Origin: Anseranas semipalmata
Lineage: Eukaryota > Chordata > Aves > Anseriformes > Anseranatidae
NCBI GenBank assembly: GCA_013399115.1
Contig: VXAA01006435.1
Coordinates: 121,733 to 185,732, forward strand
Reading direction: 5' to 3'
Length of the DNA stretch: 64,000 bases
A program made the position numbers and the translations under genes. Position 1 is the stretch's first letter; the number at the start of each line of letters is the position of its first letter. Of the stretch, positions 1-25,800 are shown one piece after another. The notes below the pieces were generated by a model. The model did not search any database. It was not told the DNA's origin and worked only from the letters and a program-made list of their open reading frames with translations.

Positions 1-333
1 GGCGGGCTCGGCTGGCGGCGAGCGCGGTTCTCCTCATCGGCGTTTGTCCTGGTTTTGGCACGGAGCGTGAGGAGCAGTAAAGGCACAAACCCCGGGAGCG
101 GTGGCAGCCCTGGTTTCGAGGGGCAGCGTCAGCTGCGGAGTGCTGCTGGTCCCCGCCGGTGGTGGCAGGAGGGCGATGAGATGCCCGGTGCTCCCCGCGA
201 GCCCCGGGTGTCGGGGCCCTCTCCCGGGGATGTGGCTTGGGAGCTGGCTGTTGCTCGGAGGTACTCCTTCCCCGGAGGCTTAAACGGCTGTGGTTCGGGC
301 ATAGTGGCTTTTTTTCTTTTTTAATAAAGAGTG
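1..333 (+). promoter_or_regulatory. MKNK1: CpG-rich 5' region, probable MKNK1 promoter and non-coding first exon
   Basis: The first roughly 300 bases are GC- and CpG-rich and change abruptly to AT-rich DNA near 300, as expected for the edge of a CpG-island promoter. Two GT sites could be the donor of a non-coding first exon: GAG|GTACTC at 261 and GTG|GTAAGC at 334. The island is cut by the left end of the window, so the transcription start is not placed. Assignment to MKNK1 is inferred from position and strand. Confidence 0.55.
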
Positions 334-3300
334 GTAAGCCTGTAAGCTCCTACGGTGGCTGTTCTCTATCAAGAATACTTGTAGAGTGGAGGAAGAATGG
401 ACAAAGGCAAATGCGTGTGTGCTTAGATTTGAATGATCGCAAGTAATCTCCTAGTTCTTGTATTTTTCATCTGTCCTAAAATGCTGAGCACTATGAACCC
501 CTGGGAACACTGAAAACTTAACTTTAATGTATAGTTTACCTCTGGTGTATCTGTTGGTCCCACTGGGGTGACCTTCTGAAGCAGTTAGTGAATAACACCA
601 GGCGGTAACACGGCCCCGGTGGCAGCTCTGCTACTGGCTTCAGGACTATGAGCGATAGCCAAAAATTAGCCCATTCCCCTGACAGTGTTGGCACTTGTTT
701 GCAAAGTGTTGGCTTTGTTTAAAAATAAACCACCGATTAGGGTGGGTTTTTTTTCCCCTTGTATGAGCTTACTGCTTATAAAAATCTCTTTTCTTTTTTT
801 TTTTTCTTCTCCATACAGATTAATGCTCCACAATTCACTTTGAAAGTCTGGCATATGTTCTGGTAACTTTGAAGGTGTACAGTTTGGCTTTTTTTTTTCA
901 AAACAAAGCTGCTCTCCATGCCTTCCAGATGCTGAATGGAAGCAAGGCAAAATACACTTGTGGAGCTGAACCTCTTCCACTGCAGTCCTAAAGGTAATTA
1001 TATTGGCAGCCTTCCAGTTAAAGTGGATTTGGGTGCCTTGGACACTTGGGAGTCTCTTGAAGTTGAATATTGTTAGTCACAATATTATTTCATGATATGA
1101 CTGCTGGAGAAGTACTCTCTAATGCTTTCAAAAAAAAAAAATATTTAGTGCTGTGAGGAATGTCCTTTCACATTCTGGTACCTTTCCTGGTAAGGAGATG
1201 TTAAAACAGATACAGATTTTTTTGTGGCATCAAATGTGAAAGTTCACCGAGATCAATGGCTATTAATTTTAGGTGAAGGTAGAGAGGAGGGGAACAGGAA
1301 GACAAATCACTCGTTTCAGACTTTAAAAGCACTTCTTGGTTAATTATCCTCTCCAGAAAAGGCTGCTTGCTTATATGGGAGTAAGTATGTTGCGTAGTCT
1401 TTTTTCCAGTGAGAAATGTCCTTATCTGATCATCTGTGAGGTGTTGAGTAAGGGCAGGAAATGCTTATCTTGTATTTGTACAAAGTGAGAAGTTGTCTTC
1501 TAAGAAGTTATTCTCTTTGGCTTGCACTTGAAAATTAGCAAGGGGGCTTAGTGGGGCTAGAGGAGCTAATTGGTGATGCAGAGACAGTCTTCTGAGAGTT
1601 CTTGATGCCATCAGATGTGGAAGAGGCTAAGCAGCTTACTGTTTCGTAAGTGGCCCTCAGAACTTACTTGCCCTGTGTATCTCCTTAATTTAAAACTGCT
1701 CTAGGGGTTAGAGTAGCTTTGAGTAGTTGAGTCAAAGTATTATTACAAGGACTTTTCTCATTTAGAATATGTATGATCTGGAGTTTAAAATAAATTTGAT
1801 GCTAAGTTTCTACTGCACTGTGATAGGAGCTCTTAAATATGAATTGTCTGTCAGTAGCATTAAATATCTTGTTTGGCTGTACTGCTGTATGTGGAAGGAA
1901 GGAAGGAAGATGATCTTCAGTGCTCTAACCAGCATGTATGCCATGTTGTCCCAGGCAAGGCTTACCATTCATGTTTACTTGTTAGTCTGATGAAATATTA
2001 TATCCTATTATGTCCTTTTATCCACACAGCTGTCTCAGACACAGGTTGACCTAGAACAAGAAACTGAAAAGATTACAGTGCATTTTTAAGCCAACTTCGG
2101 TTTCATTTGCTGTCCTTCCATCTTAACTCATTGCAGGGTCAGCAAACTTGTCTTGTTTGCCTTTGTAGCTTTCCAGTGGGGATGATAAGTTCTCTTTCTG
2201 TTACTCTGAATAATAGCTAATGCTTTTAAAGAAATGCGTGTGTCTATTGTAGACATAGCCAGATCTCAGCAGAAGGCCTCTTGTCTACAGCATGTGTGCT
2301 AAAATATGCTGTTTTCTCCCTACAGGGAAGGGAAAGGAATGCTGTGTGCTCTCCATTCCATTAAGGTTCTCCCTGCTTCCCCAGTAATGGAGAAGTAATA
2401 AATTGGGATAGGAGGAATCTATTTGAAATAACTTTTTGCTATCCTGCAAAGTGAGATTCACCCATTGCTGGAGGGTTTGACTCAGAACCTCTGAAACCCT
2501 GTGCGTAGTTTGCAAGGCAAGTGCCTAACTAAGAGTATGAAGTGTTATACTCTGCAACTTGCATGCAGAGAAGATAAGGTGACTCTGGTCTTCTGAAAGT
2601 GTGACAGAAGGGAATCGCAACGAGAAGGATGAAGACAAAGAAAAAGGTTGCTGTAACCTTCAGAGTGAAGGATTTCAGAAGGATAGTGTCAGCTGTTACA
2701 ATGTGTAGGCAGTACAGTAACGCCTGCAGTAAGGCAAAATTTTTAAATTTTCTCAGACCTGCTCTTTCATGAAATCAGATCACTTGGGCTTGCTGTGGAC
2801 TTTAGGGTGTTCTTTTAAAATGTTAATGCTCCTGTATGTTATTGGGAAGGTCTTGGAATGTTTTTAAGTTCCTCCTTCGTCATGGATAATTCAGGTAGAT
2901 GACTTAAATTACATTAAAAGTTTTCTTGTAGGTGGGATAAGAAGTTAACTTTGATAGCTAAGAATGAATTATGGCAGACTACCATAGAGATGAATGACCT
3001 GTAGGAATGCTTGCTTATAATTTGAAATTAATATTCTTATTTAATGCAATACAGAATGAATATTAAAATAACCTGACTCTTGGTTTGACACAGGGATGTC
3101 CTAAAGAATTGGGCATCCTTCCTTTTCAACCTGTACCCCTTGACCTGTAATGTTACAAGCCCAATTAATCACTATGTAATCATTTTACAAAGGTAGCTTT
3201 GATTTTTCTGAGCTTCCTGCAACTAGCAGGTCTTGGCAGGATCAGCATCTGCTGAGTCAGACCTGTTTCATTATGAGCCACATCTAGAGGAATCAAATTG

Positions 3301-6300
3301 TTGCAGGAGAAGGGAATGTCCAAGAACAATGCGAGGAACTGCACTGGTAGGAAAACAAAACTGAAGTCTGTTTCTGTTCTGTTTCTTTGTCCAAAATGCT
3401 GGATGTTTGAAACTTTTAAAGCGGATTAACTTTTTAAGAGTTTTGAGCGCACACTTTCACATTTGAAGTTTGAGAGCCACAGGTATGTCATGCTTGTGGA
3501 ATGAAGGAACTTACTCATGACTTTTATTGAATCTGTCAGTAACTGGTTGAACATGTAAACGTTGACTTTGAAAATGAGTGTATATCAACAGAGGAGTTGG
3601 ATGCTGTTCAGAAGGTGCAGATTTGTCTGTCTGTCGTTGTTCAGTTAGTCGATACAGCATTTTCAAATCTCAGAGGAGCTTCATCGGGAACATCAGTGGG
3701 CTTTTATTTGGTCTGAATAAAAAGTCCTTGCTTTTGCAGTGTCTGTGGGACTGTAATATTTTTGTAATTGCAGCTGCTTGAGGTACTGTCTCAGTGGTCT
3801 GAAAACATCTTGTGCCAGCACATCAACTTTGAGTTTTTGTTTGCTGAATTCAGGGCTGTGGCTATCCTGTGTGAATCCACAGGAGGCTCCTGATTCTTTT
3901 CTTGAGATGGTGTTACTTGAACATCACTGTCTTGCTTGCCACTTGCTGGCAGTGAATTCAGTACTAGTGGTATCTGTTATCAGTTAGCATCTTCCACAGC
4001 TGAAATTCTTCTCACCCATGTACCTGGTCTGTTGGAGCCTGTTTGGCTGCCTTCACAAGACAAATTTGAAGATATGTGTTAACTTGCTTACTATGAGGAC
4101 TATTACGGCTGTAGTTGTGGTGCTGGGTCTTGAGAGACTGTTGATCTAGGTTAGGAATGCGATTCTTCTTGTCCATTAAGAGTAATTCTGTATTTTATAC
4201 CTAAAACTGTTATGCTTCTCCAAAGTTAAAACAGCAAGAACTAATAAACACCACAAATGCCTCCATTGTTTTTGCAAGACTAACAAGGGGGTCTGTTCTT
4301 CAGCTGAAATGTCTGGAGCACTGGAAATAATGCTGTTTTGCATTCAGTATTTATGGGTCATAAAAATTTTAATGCAGGAGTGTGCTCTTGCTGTGTTCCC
4401 AAGTAGCCCAGCACAACAGGTTCTTGCAATCTCTTGAAACTCTGGGCACTACCCTAATGTATACAGCAATATTTATGTGATTTTTTTGAATGTAAATGTG
4501 GTTGTGTTCCTTTTCAGTTACAGAACAGCCTGGCTCAAGCAACACCCAGTTTTGAAGCAGGTGGTAGTGTTTGGACTCTCTGCTTAAGCTGCTTCCTCTC
4601 TTTGAATTCAAACACACAAACAAGGTGTATGCTTCTTAATAGAAAAAGGCATCTGCATTGTGTTCTCCACGTGCTTCCTGGACATGTGTATGCTTGTTTT
4701 TGAAATATACCCTTCCTTCCTTTGGGAAAGCAGACTAGAATGAGAGAGGAGTTACTTTTGGATAGTGGATTTTGGCATGTTTGTATATGGAGTGTTAGGA
4801 AGCAAGATGAAAGGTAATGGATGCAGTGAAACTTGTGGTTTTTTTTTTTTTCTTCTTCACTTGTCATTGTTTGTGAGTCTTCTTTATGGTAAGTGCTTTT
4901 GTTCATCCTTTTGAAAATGGTTGTAGAGGCCGCAATTGCAAAAGGAAAAGGCTGTAACTATCGCCTTCCCACACAAGGCTCTGAATAACGTGTATATTAA
5001 ATATTGCCTCAACACTGAATTATGATGATAACAACATGCAGGACTTCAACAAGACTGCAGTTAAGACAAACTTGCTCTCTCTTTTTGTTTTTTTCCTTTT
5101 CCTTGCAGTATGGATTTTGCTGGGTTGCATTATCTCGTGAGCAGTAATCCTAACCTGTCTGGAAGAGAAGGACAGATCAGAATTTGAACTGTTCCCTATT
5201 TCTTCAGCTGTTGTCAGACTGCTAGTTGGACTGTGGTCTGTTAGAGAACAGTGTGACTCTGTTATGGTGAGAGGGATGTAAGAAGTGCTCTTTATCAAAG
5301 GTTTGACTAGTCTGCTCTAAACACCAAACACTGTTCAGCTCTCACCTCCCAGCACTCAGCCAGAATAGATTACAAGGTGGGTGGACAAGTTGGTCTGTTG
5401 GAAGCAGGGGTTCAGCGCTTCAAGCCACGTTGTAAGATGACCTTTAAATGACAGAGTTAAATGTTTGTCTTGGACCTGATGCGTCTGTGGGCTGTTTCCC
5501 TCCGGAGCGGTTCATCCAGTCTGAGCTTTCTGTCTGGCAGGGTGAGTTTCCTGAGAGCCCCGAGTGTCCCTGTCACAAGAGGTAGTCACGCAGCATGCAA
5601 AACAGCCGAGCGCTGCTTGGGTGGTTGAGGCACACTGCCAGTGTCATCAGAAACTCTCTGCATACGGTCACAGAAACACATCTCTTTGAAAGCTTGAAGA
5701 ACTCCTAAAGCATTTGTCTGGGTTAAAAGGAATTTTCTTGTCATTCTAGTTGTTAATTAAGCTTAGGACTAGTTCTTTATACCAAAGTGAATAATGAGAA
5801 TGAAGCTATGATATCTTTCAAGGAAAAGCTGTGTTGACAGAGAAGTGAACTACACAATGATATGAAATAGCAGACCAGAAGGGTAAAAAAAAAAAAATCT
5901 AATTAGCAAACATTTCATGCTTGTCTGATAGCAAATTTCATCTAGACCATGGGTTAAAAACATCAGCTTTTCAGTAATTTGGTTTCTGTAAAGATGACTA
6001 TTGAACTTCCTGGTTTGAAGGAAGCGGTTCTCTGTAATTTAGGAATTGAGTCAGACTAAAGGGAATTGAAATAATGCAGTGAGCTGTTAAACACCAGACT
6101 GTAAATATCATAGCCAACTGGTAGAGTGCGGGAGATGGTCGTGAAGAAAGATGTCAGCTCTGCTAAGGTGCAGGATTTGTCTCCTGTTTTTTTTGTTGTT
6201 GTTTGTTTGTTTTTGTTTTTTTTTTTCCTAGTTTTTAGTCTCTGTGAAAAGCTCTGAATCCATGTAACATTTGAAATGCAATAGAACTTCTCTGGGTATG

Positions 6301-8132
6301 ACTTGTTGACTTATAGAAGGTCAGGTCATTGAAATGACTTGTTTAACACTTTTTGGAAATCAAGCACCTCCTTCAAGAAGACCAGCTCTTAAATCTGAGC
6401 TGCTTCATGTGTCTTCTTTTGATCCCAACTCAGAATAACTTCTAATGCAGGCTGAATTGAAGTGAGCAAGAGCTGGGACTTGCTGCCAAAGGCTAGCCTT
6501 AACTTTATGTTGCAAGTCAAAACTGTATGAGCATCAGTTTCAGTTAAAAAGAAGTTGTTTCTCCAGAAGTAGGTAAAATGTATGCCTCTATATTTCGTAC
6601 TGCATTTCAGAACTTTCATTTGTGATGATTTCTTAACACATTCTGCTTAAGACTTGAAAACGAGGATTTACTGTTGTCTTGAAAAGATGATTGTGGCTTT
6701 GAGTGATGCATTTGCAAGTGTTTCAGTAAGATGTTGAAGAGAAAGGGCTTTCAAAATAGCATTTGTCTGTTTGAGACAACGTACGAGTTCTGAGTGATGC
6801 ACATAATAGCTATTACTGGCAGTATTGAAAAGAAAAACACTTTTTCCTTTGCTTTGTTGTATTTCATGTATCGGTAGATTGTTGAGCAATATTTTCTGCC
6901 TCAGAACTTCTGTGTTTTAAGAGTACCTTAGAAACAATGAAAAGCAGAAAAACAGTTACAAAAAGTTTTAAAAAAACTTCTAAAAGGCTCTCTGTTAAAG
7001 GAGAATTATCAGAAAAGTTGTTTTTAGGGCTTGCTCTAATGTCATTGCCAGTGTTTTCATAATTATACTCTTTCTAGGCATCTAGGATTTTTTCTGTAAT
7101 ATCAGATCTTTTACTGTGAATTTATTTAGAAATCCCCCTGGCTGTATAATGTCTTAGCAGTGCTTCACTACTGCCTTAAAGGCTTTGAGCCACGATTTTT
7201 GACTGTTAGCACCAAGCTGGCAGGATATGGCTGATGATACGGAGAAATGCTCGTGTGAGTGGGCTGTGGAATCATTTAACCTTTTTGGAGATAGGTTGGC
7301 TGTATGAAGCCGCCTCTGACAGAGAAAGGTGCATGGCAGTGCTTTTGTTGAGGCCTCCCGTAATTATAAGAGGGTGTTTGTTCTTTTTCTGCCATGTTAT
7401 CTTGCGTCAGTGAATTGTTACCTCTGACTAAGCTCTTGTAATACCTGCAGCTAGTAATGCAGGAAAAAGAAATCTAAATGCCACAAACACTGTTCGTTTT
7501 GGAGCATAGGTTATCCACTGATCTGGGGCTTAGAAAGGGACATCATGGTTCTATGAGAAATGTGTTGCTGGCCTGTTGTCAGCATAGATGTCGGACCTAG
7601 ATTGCTCCGCTGACCTGTTCAGTCCTGCGGTTGCTTTGTTTTGCTGGGTTGCTTGAGACTTCCCATTCCACACCTTCCTTCTGTTTGGGAGCTCATTTTC
7701 TTAAGCTGTCTTGAAAATGTCTGTAAAACAGTAGCATAGCTGAACACAGCACCCTTACGAGGGCTGAAAATCCTGTCTTCAACTTTCCAACCTGGGCCGT
7801 TCTGTGATTCAGGGCATGTGTTATGCTGAGGGTGTTGTCAGTGGGGTTGTTCCTGTGCTTTGCCTTAGCGTGCTGCGAGAGGAGGATTCACAACAGATGC
7901 ATAATTATTTTCTTCTGTTTTTACATTTATTTATCAAGCCTCCCCAAAGCTGTTAATCGGCACCCAAATTGTCTTTTTAGGTTTCCTCTATTGTTTTGGG
8001 GGAGAGATGTCGGCCTGTGATGAAGAAGCAGAGACACTTTTGGATAGCTTAAGGACATAAACGCACGAGTGTTCATTTTCTCCTAAAGTAATCGATTGCG
8101 TGTTAAAGGCACCTTTATGTTCTGCCACACAG
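334..8132 (+). other. Long AT-rich intron(s) upstream of the first MKNK1 coding exon
   Basis: I see no convincing coding sequence in this 7.8-kb stretch. It holds homopolymer tracts (for example T-rich at 6187-6228), a GGAA-type short repeat near 1893-1907, and ordinary AT-rich DNA. One possible alternative leader exon is listed separately (929-993). The stretch is best read as the first intron of MKNK1 between the CpG-rich leader and the exon at 8133. Confidence 0.6.
929..993 (+). other. Possible alternative non-coding leader exon of MKNK1
   Basis: A pyrimidine-rich tract followed by CTTCCAG ends at about 928, and AAAG|GTAATT lies at 993/994, so a 65-bp internal exon could be spliced here. 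Its only long frame starts ATG CTG AAT and stops at TAA 20 codons later, so it would be leader sequence and not coding. This is weak evidence; the acceptor is mediocre and no transcript data are available. Confidence 0.2.
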
Positions 8133-8134
8133 AG

Positions 8135-21090
<12,956 letters not shown>

Positions 21091-22553
21091 ACTTCTTTCC
21101 TTCTATGGATTGGCAAGATCAGCCTATTTTCTTATGTGGATTTTCAGTACTGATAAAAGCTTCTGTGCTTCTGACTCTGATTAGAAGCTTGCTCTTGTGA
21201 CGTGCTTCATAACTTTAAGGGGATAGCTTTTTATGGGAGTGTTTTTGCCTGTCAGATTTGGTGCATTAAGATAATTTAACTGATCTTTTTAAACTAGAGA
21301 AGATGGGTTTGCTGCTGTATTATCTGAGGTGATAAATCACCAGCCTTTCATATTTTCTTCTTAGAAGAACATGTTTTAAAATTCAAACTTGAAAACATCG
21401 GGGGAAAAAATACTTTCTTGCTTTGCCTGGCAGAGCATAAAGTTTACGTATCTATGACTGCTCTCTTTGATGGCAAATCTTGCAAGGTGCTGCTGCTACT
21501 GTCAGCAGCAGGGACTGTTTTCAACCAACAGTGCCCTTCTCTCTTTACGTAGACTCAGGAAATGAAGATGATGGCTGGATGGATCTCTGTCTCCATTACC
21601 TTCACTGGGTTTAAATTTTATGTGGATGCTATTGTAAAGGTGCAAGGGTCTCTCAGGCTTGTAGAGTTGAGGAGGACTGTGTTGCTTTTTTTATCTTGTT
21701 GATAGTTTGTGTCAGCATGTGGGACAAAAGCTTGAGGTGTGTTATTTTTTTTTCTGACGTCTTGTTCTCAACTACAATGTGCTTCGTATGATCCCAGTTT
21801 TTTGTCCAGTGTCCCCTTCTCTTACAGTTATACTCTTAAGTCTGATAACCGAAGTGTAACAAACAAGTTTATATTTAATATCTGTTTTTTTCTATATTAA
21901 TGGTATCTGAAGTTGTACCTTCCTTTCTGGAAATTCATATTCCTCCAAGTCCTTTTGTATGTGTTACCTGGAGTTCTTAATGTGAATGGACAGGCTTGAG
22001 TGAATTTTGGTATGTGAATAATTTAGGATCATCAAATACAGAGGTACATCTGTGCAAAAACAGTGCTGCAGCTGCGGCATTCTGCCTCCTGTAGCAATCT
22101 CAGGCTGGGTGGCTAGATTTCAGGTTCCAGTTTTAGTACTGTCATGCAGCAGGGGTCAGGAGTAATTGGAAAGGTACTGACTGAAAAGCTGAAGATTTTG
22201 AATGACCAAGGTGAGGTGTCCATTGAGAAGGACATTGGTGGGGAGCACTTTCTGAAACATAAGCTGTGATAATTGGGCTAGATGCCCGACATGATGCACC
22301 TTAACCTTGCCAGCCATTTCTGAAAACATTTGTTGGGGCATCGCGTGCAGGGTGGAGAGGGGTAGAAGGAGGTCCCCCAGTGCCAGCACAAAACAGTCCC
22401 AAGGAGAAAGAGGAGGAGTAAAGTGGCTGATCCAACAAATGCTTGGAAATTGAGAAGTCAAAGCTGAATGTCTTTGCATGAGCAGTTTTACATTATATTT
22501 TATCAGTGTGCATACAGCTATTTTTATACAACATGCTGTATTTTGTGACTAAT

Positions 22554-22559
22554 ATTAAA
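22554..22559 (+). promoter_or_regulatory. MKNK1: Possible proximal poly(A) signal ATTAAA
   Basis: The hexamer ATTAAA lies about 1.46 kb after the MKNK1 stop. The downstream sequence is only mildly GT-rich, so this could be a minor site. Confidence 0.4.
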
Positions 22560-22628
22560 GTTCTTATTTAAAAGATTTTATACATTGTGCCAGTGGATGG
22601 ATTATGAAATGTATTTTGCTTTGTTTTT

Positions 22629-22634
22629 ATTAAA
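22629..22634 (+). promoter_or_regulatory. MKNK1: Likely main MKNK1 poly(A) signal ATTAAA
   Basis: ATTAAA is followed about 37-50 bp later by the GT-rich stretch TTTGTGTGTTTTTG (22671-22684), the expected arrangement for cleavage near 22650. A canonical AATAAA occurs at 22848-22853 but lacks an equally clear downstream element. Confidence 0.55.
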
Positions 22635-22869
22635 ATATTTTAAGTTATGGATTTAACACATTTGACAGTTTTTGTGTGTTTTTGCTCCTGATTTTTGGTG
22701 ACTTAGAAAAATCAGAAATTACTTGCTTAATTCTCTGTAATGCTGGGTTTGAGACATACTCTGAAGACTAAGTATACTTTTCACTTCTATGACTGTATTG
22801 CTTTATCAGTCTCTGGAGCTCTTGTGATCTCTGCTTTCTTGAGGTAAAATAAAGGTATGAGTGCACAGA

Positions 22870-25800
22870 CAGGGCTGGAAGGGATCTTGTGATCCTTTTG
22901 ACCTTCGTAAGAGATCGGGTAACTGGGGGCCAGTGAGCTTAGGAACTAATCTGCGCAGTTACATTTTGTGTTCTTCCCTTCGATTTGTGAATTGAAGGAA
23001 AAATCCTGAAGTTTGGCCGAGAGTGGTGGTGGGATGCAAAATACTCCTCTTGGATGAAGCACTGAAGCCTGTCAGACTCCTGAGCTTGAAGCACCAGCAT
23101 TAGCATGGAACTGTGAACTGGGGATGTTTAACAGTGCTGGTTGTCTAGAACCAATGGAGTCTGGTAAGTTTGGTTAAGCCTTGGTAAGTGGTCCTTTGTG
23201 GGCTCTGCTCTGCACCTGCTGCTACTCTCTGGTGGTAGAGGAAGCCCCAGAGAGAGGGAGTTCGTGGTTCAAAGACCAACGCTGCTGTTCCTGTGTTCTT
23301 GGGTGGCCTGTTGGTTTGGACAGTCAGCCCTTGCTCCCCTTTCTCTCTTTAAAACCCAACATGGAAAGTGAATCCAATGCACGTGACAACACAGTGAGGA
23401 AGAAGCTGGCTTGCTAGCCAGATTTGCTTTTGTTTTACAGAAGAGAGCGTGGGAGAAGAGGTTGAAATGTCCGAAGAGAACCTTAGTTCAGGGGTATTCT
23501 TGCCATTGCCTTTAGCTAGTGGAATTGCCCTGCAGAGACTCCTGCATTTCTGTGGCAGTGAAGGAAACGTGAGACCTGAGTGTTACTGTTCCCAGGTAAG
23601 CAAGTGCTCGTCTGGGCTTGAAGCCTCCTGTGTGAAGAGAATACTTCAGCTGTTGATGTGTGCTGTGCAAAGCATTGTAAGCACTGGTGTGTGAAATACT
23701 GGAAGTGCCAAGCAGGACTTGCACTAAATGGTTAAACTTTCCCTGATGGAGGTTATGACAAGCCCTTCAACTGATGGCTCGTGGCCCCATCTGGCACTTG
23801 TGCTCTCAGCTGCCTTGTGGTTGCTGCCAGCAGCTGCCTCCGCATGTGACCTGTATTAGAGCATCCTTGCTCCCCACTGGTACGTACTTGCAAACTCATC
23901 TGTTCAGGGCTTGAAGCTAAGGTATTGGGCTTTATACTGAAGAGCTAAGATCTGGTCATGCTTTTCATTCTTCGAGGCAGTAATCTCTGGCAGAGAGGAA
24001 GGCAAAACAGCTGGTAGCAGTCTATGCCAGAGCTGTGTAATGTTAGGAACTAAGAAAACCTCCCCAAACAGGGAAGAGGTGTTGATTTAAGCCAATTGTT
24101 CTATTATCAGATGTAAACTAGTTTTGACTACTTCTCACAGAACAATTTTTAAGGTTCTTCAGAGGTTGCTGGCTAGTAGTTTGTCACTGAGTTTGGGTTG
24201 GAAAGGCTGTTTTGTCCGAGAGGCAGGCAGTGTGAGAGGCAGGATGCAGCTCTCCCCATGTGCGCTGCGAGGCTCGCCTGCAACAATCAGATCGGTTGGT
24301 CTATGTCAAACACTGGGTTTTGTTTCCTTTTCTAGTAAAGTCTGAACAGAACAGGAATCCCAAACCAGACAGCAGGCCCTTTGTTTGTGCTCACCTTCCT
24401 TCCGAAGGAAGTCCTCTTGCCACATTGAGGTCAAATGCTTTAGTTTGAACTGGGCTTTAAAACCCTCTGTTTCTCGTTCCTTCCTCCCCCTGGTAAGAGG
24501 GATAGCACAGAGCATAGGAGGCCTTGTAGAGATAAGTGATACAAGAGTGAACTCTCGGTAATACCGATCTTACATCTTTCTTTGCCTCAAACTGAGAAGT
24601 CAGATTCAGCTGCTGGTCTAACACTCCCTCGTCACAGGGGCCTCTTTCCCGTCTGATCTTTATATTTCAATTACAGTTGAGTTTTCCTTAGGCTTTATAT
24701 CCCCAGAAGGCCCAATTAGTTAGGACTGCATGATTTTTTTGTTTGTTTGTTTCAGTAGAGGAATGGCACTTGTTTAGGTGGAAGTCACAAATTCAGAGTC
24801 TCAGTGATCTGTCCTTTTGAAATAGTCTTTCAAATAGATTTGCTATTATCACCTGAACTTCTTGTGTTCAGGCCTCCTATAGAACATGACTACATCTCAC
24901 TGCTGAATTGCACCAACTCCTTTCAGAAAGGGCTGAATCTCTGCGCCACGTTATTGCAGTTACTGGTGATAAAATAGCAGGCAGCTTATGTGGGCTACCT
25001 GGCTTAAGAAAAATGAAAGGGGCTGCAGACAACTTCTCTTTGGTGGGAATATGGGGCAGATAAGGAAAAAAGTGACTTTTCAAGCATTCAGAAATCTGTC
25101 CTGACCAGCAAGGAAAACAGCAAAGCTGCTGATCTTTAATGTTGACTAAGATGGCCCCCAGTAAAAATCTCCCTCCCTTCCCTGTGCTTTTACAGGTGGT
25201 AAGGTGAGCATACCGCGGGAGAGGTAGTAGCATGATTAAGGGGGTTAGTTTTGAACAAACAAATGGCAGCCAAACAGCCCTAGTCTCAAGGTACCCTCCT
25301 TTTGTCCCCTTAGGATCTTCTGGCACAGAATGCTTTGCAGGATTTTGTTGACCTTCATGTGCAGTATTTCATAAAGCGCATTCAGCCTTGTGCTTGCCAG
25401 TGTGTTTTGGAAACCTTTCTGTATTGTTGGTTGCATAAAAGGAAGCTACTGTTTTTCATTGTGTGGTATTTTCTTCTCTCTCCTCCTTCCTCATGTGCTT
25501 ATTGAATCTTTCATCAGAGGTGGAAAGATGCTGTTTCTTTTTTTTTTTTTTTGGGGTGGTGGTGGCTGTGGGTGGGCTGGCTCTCAAGGTAGAGAGCAGC
25601 TTGGTTAATTTTCAAGACTAATAATTTTTCTTTGGGCCACTCCAGTGGCAGCAACAGGCTTCAAATTTAGCTTCCATGGAAACATACTGCCATGGAAACC
25701 GAGAGGCCTGACAATCCTGAAGAAATATTTGCTTGTATCCTTCCTTCACTCCTTCGTTCCATTTCCCATGCGATGCATATGTGTCTGGTTACTCCTGCCA

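Larger units (their letters stand above)
21091..22655 (+). other. MKNK1: MKNK1 3' UTR (end approximate)
   Basis: AT-rich, non-coding sequence follows the TAA. The likely end is set by an ATTAAA at 22629 followed by a GT-rich downstream element. The open frame on the minus strand at 22156-22479 shows no recognisable domain. The exact cleavage site needs transcript data. Confidence 0.7.

Noticed and set aside
22855..22925. Possible ancient repeat fragment (GGGCTGGAAGGGATCTTGTGATCC)
   Set aside because: It resembles the GGAAGGGACC...GATCATC blocks of several bird repeats, but it is too short and diverged to call.
24877..25326. A 149-codon minus-strand frame
   Set aside because: No family resemblance and no supporting splice or promoter signals were seen.
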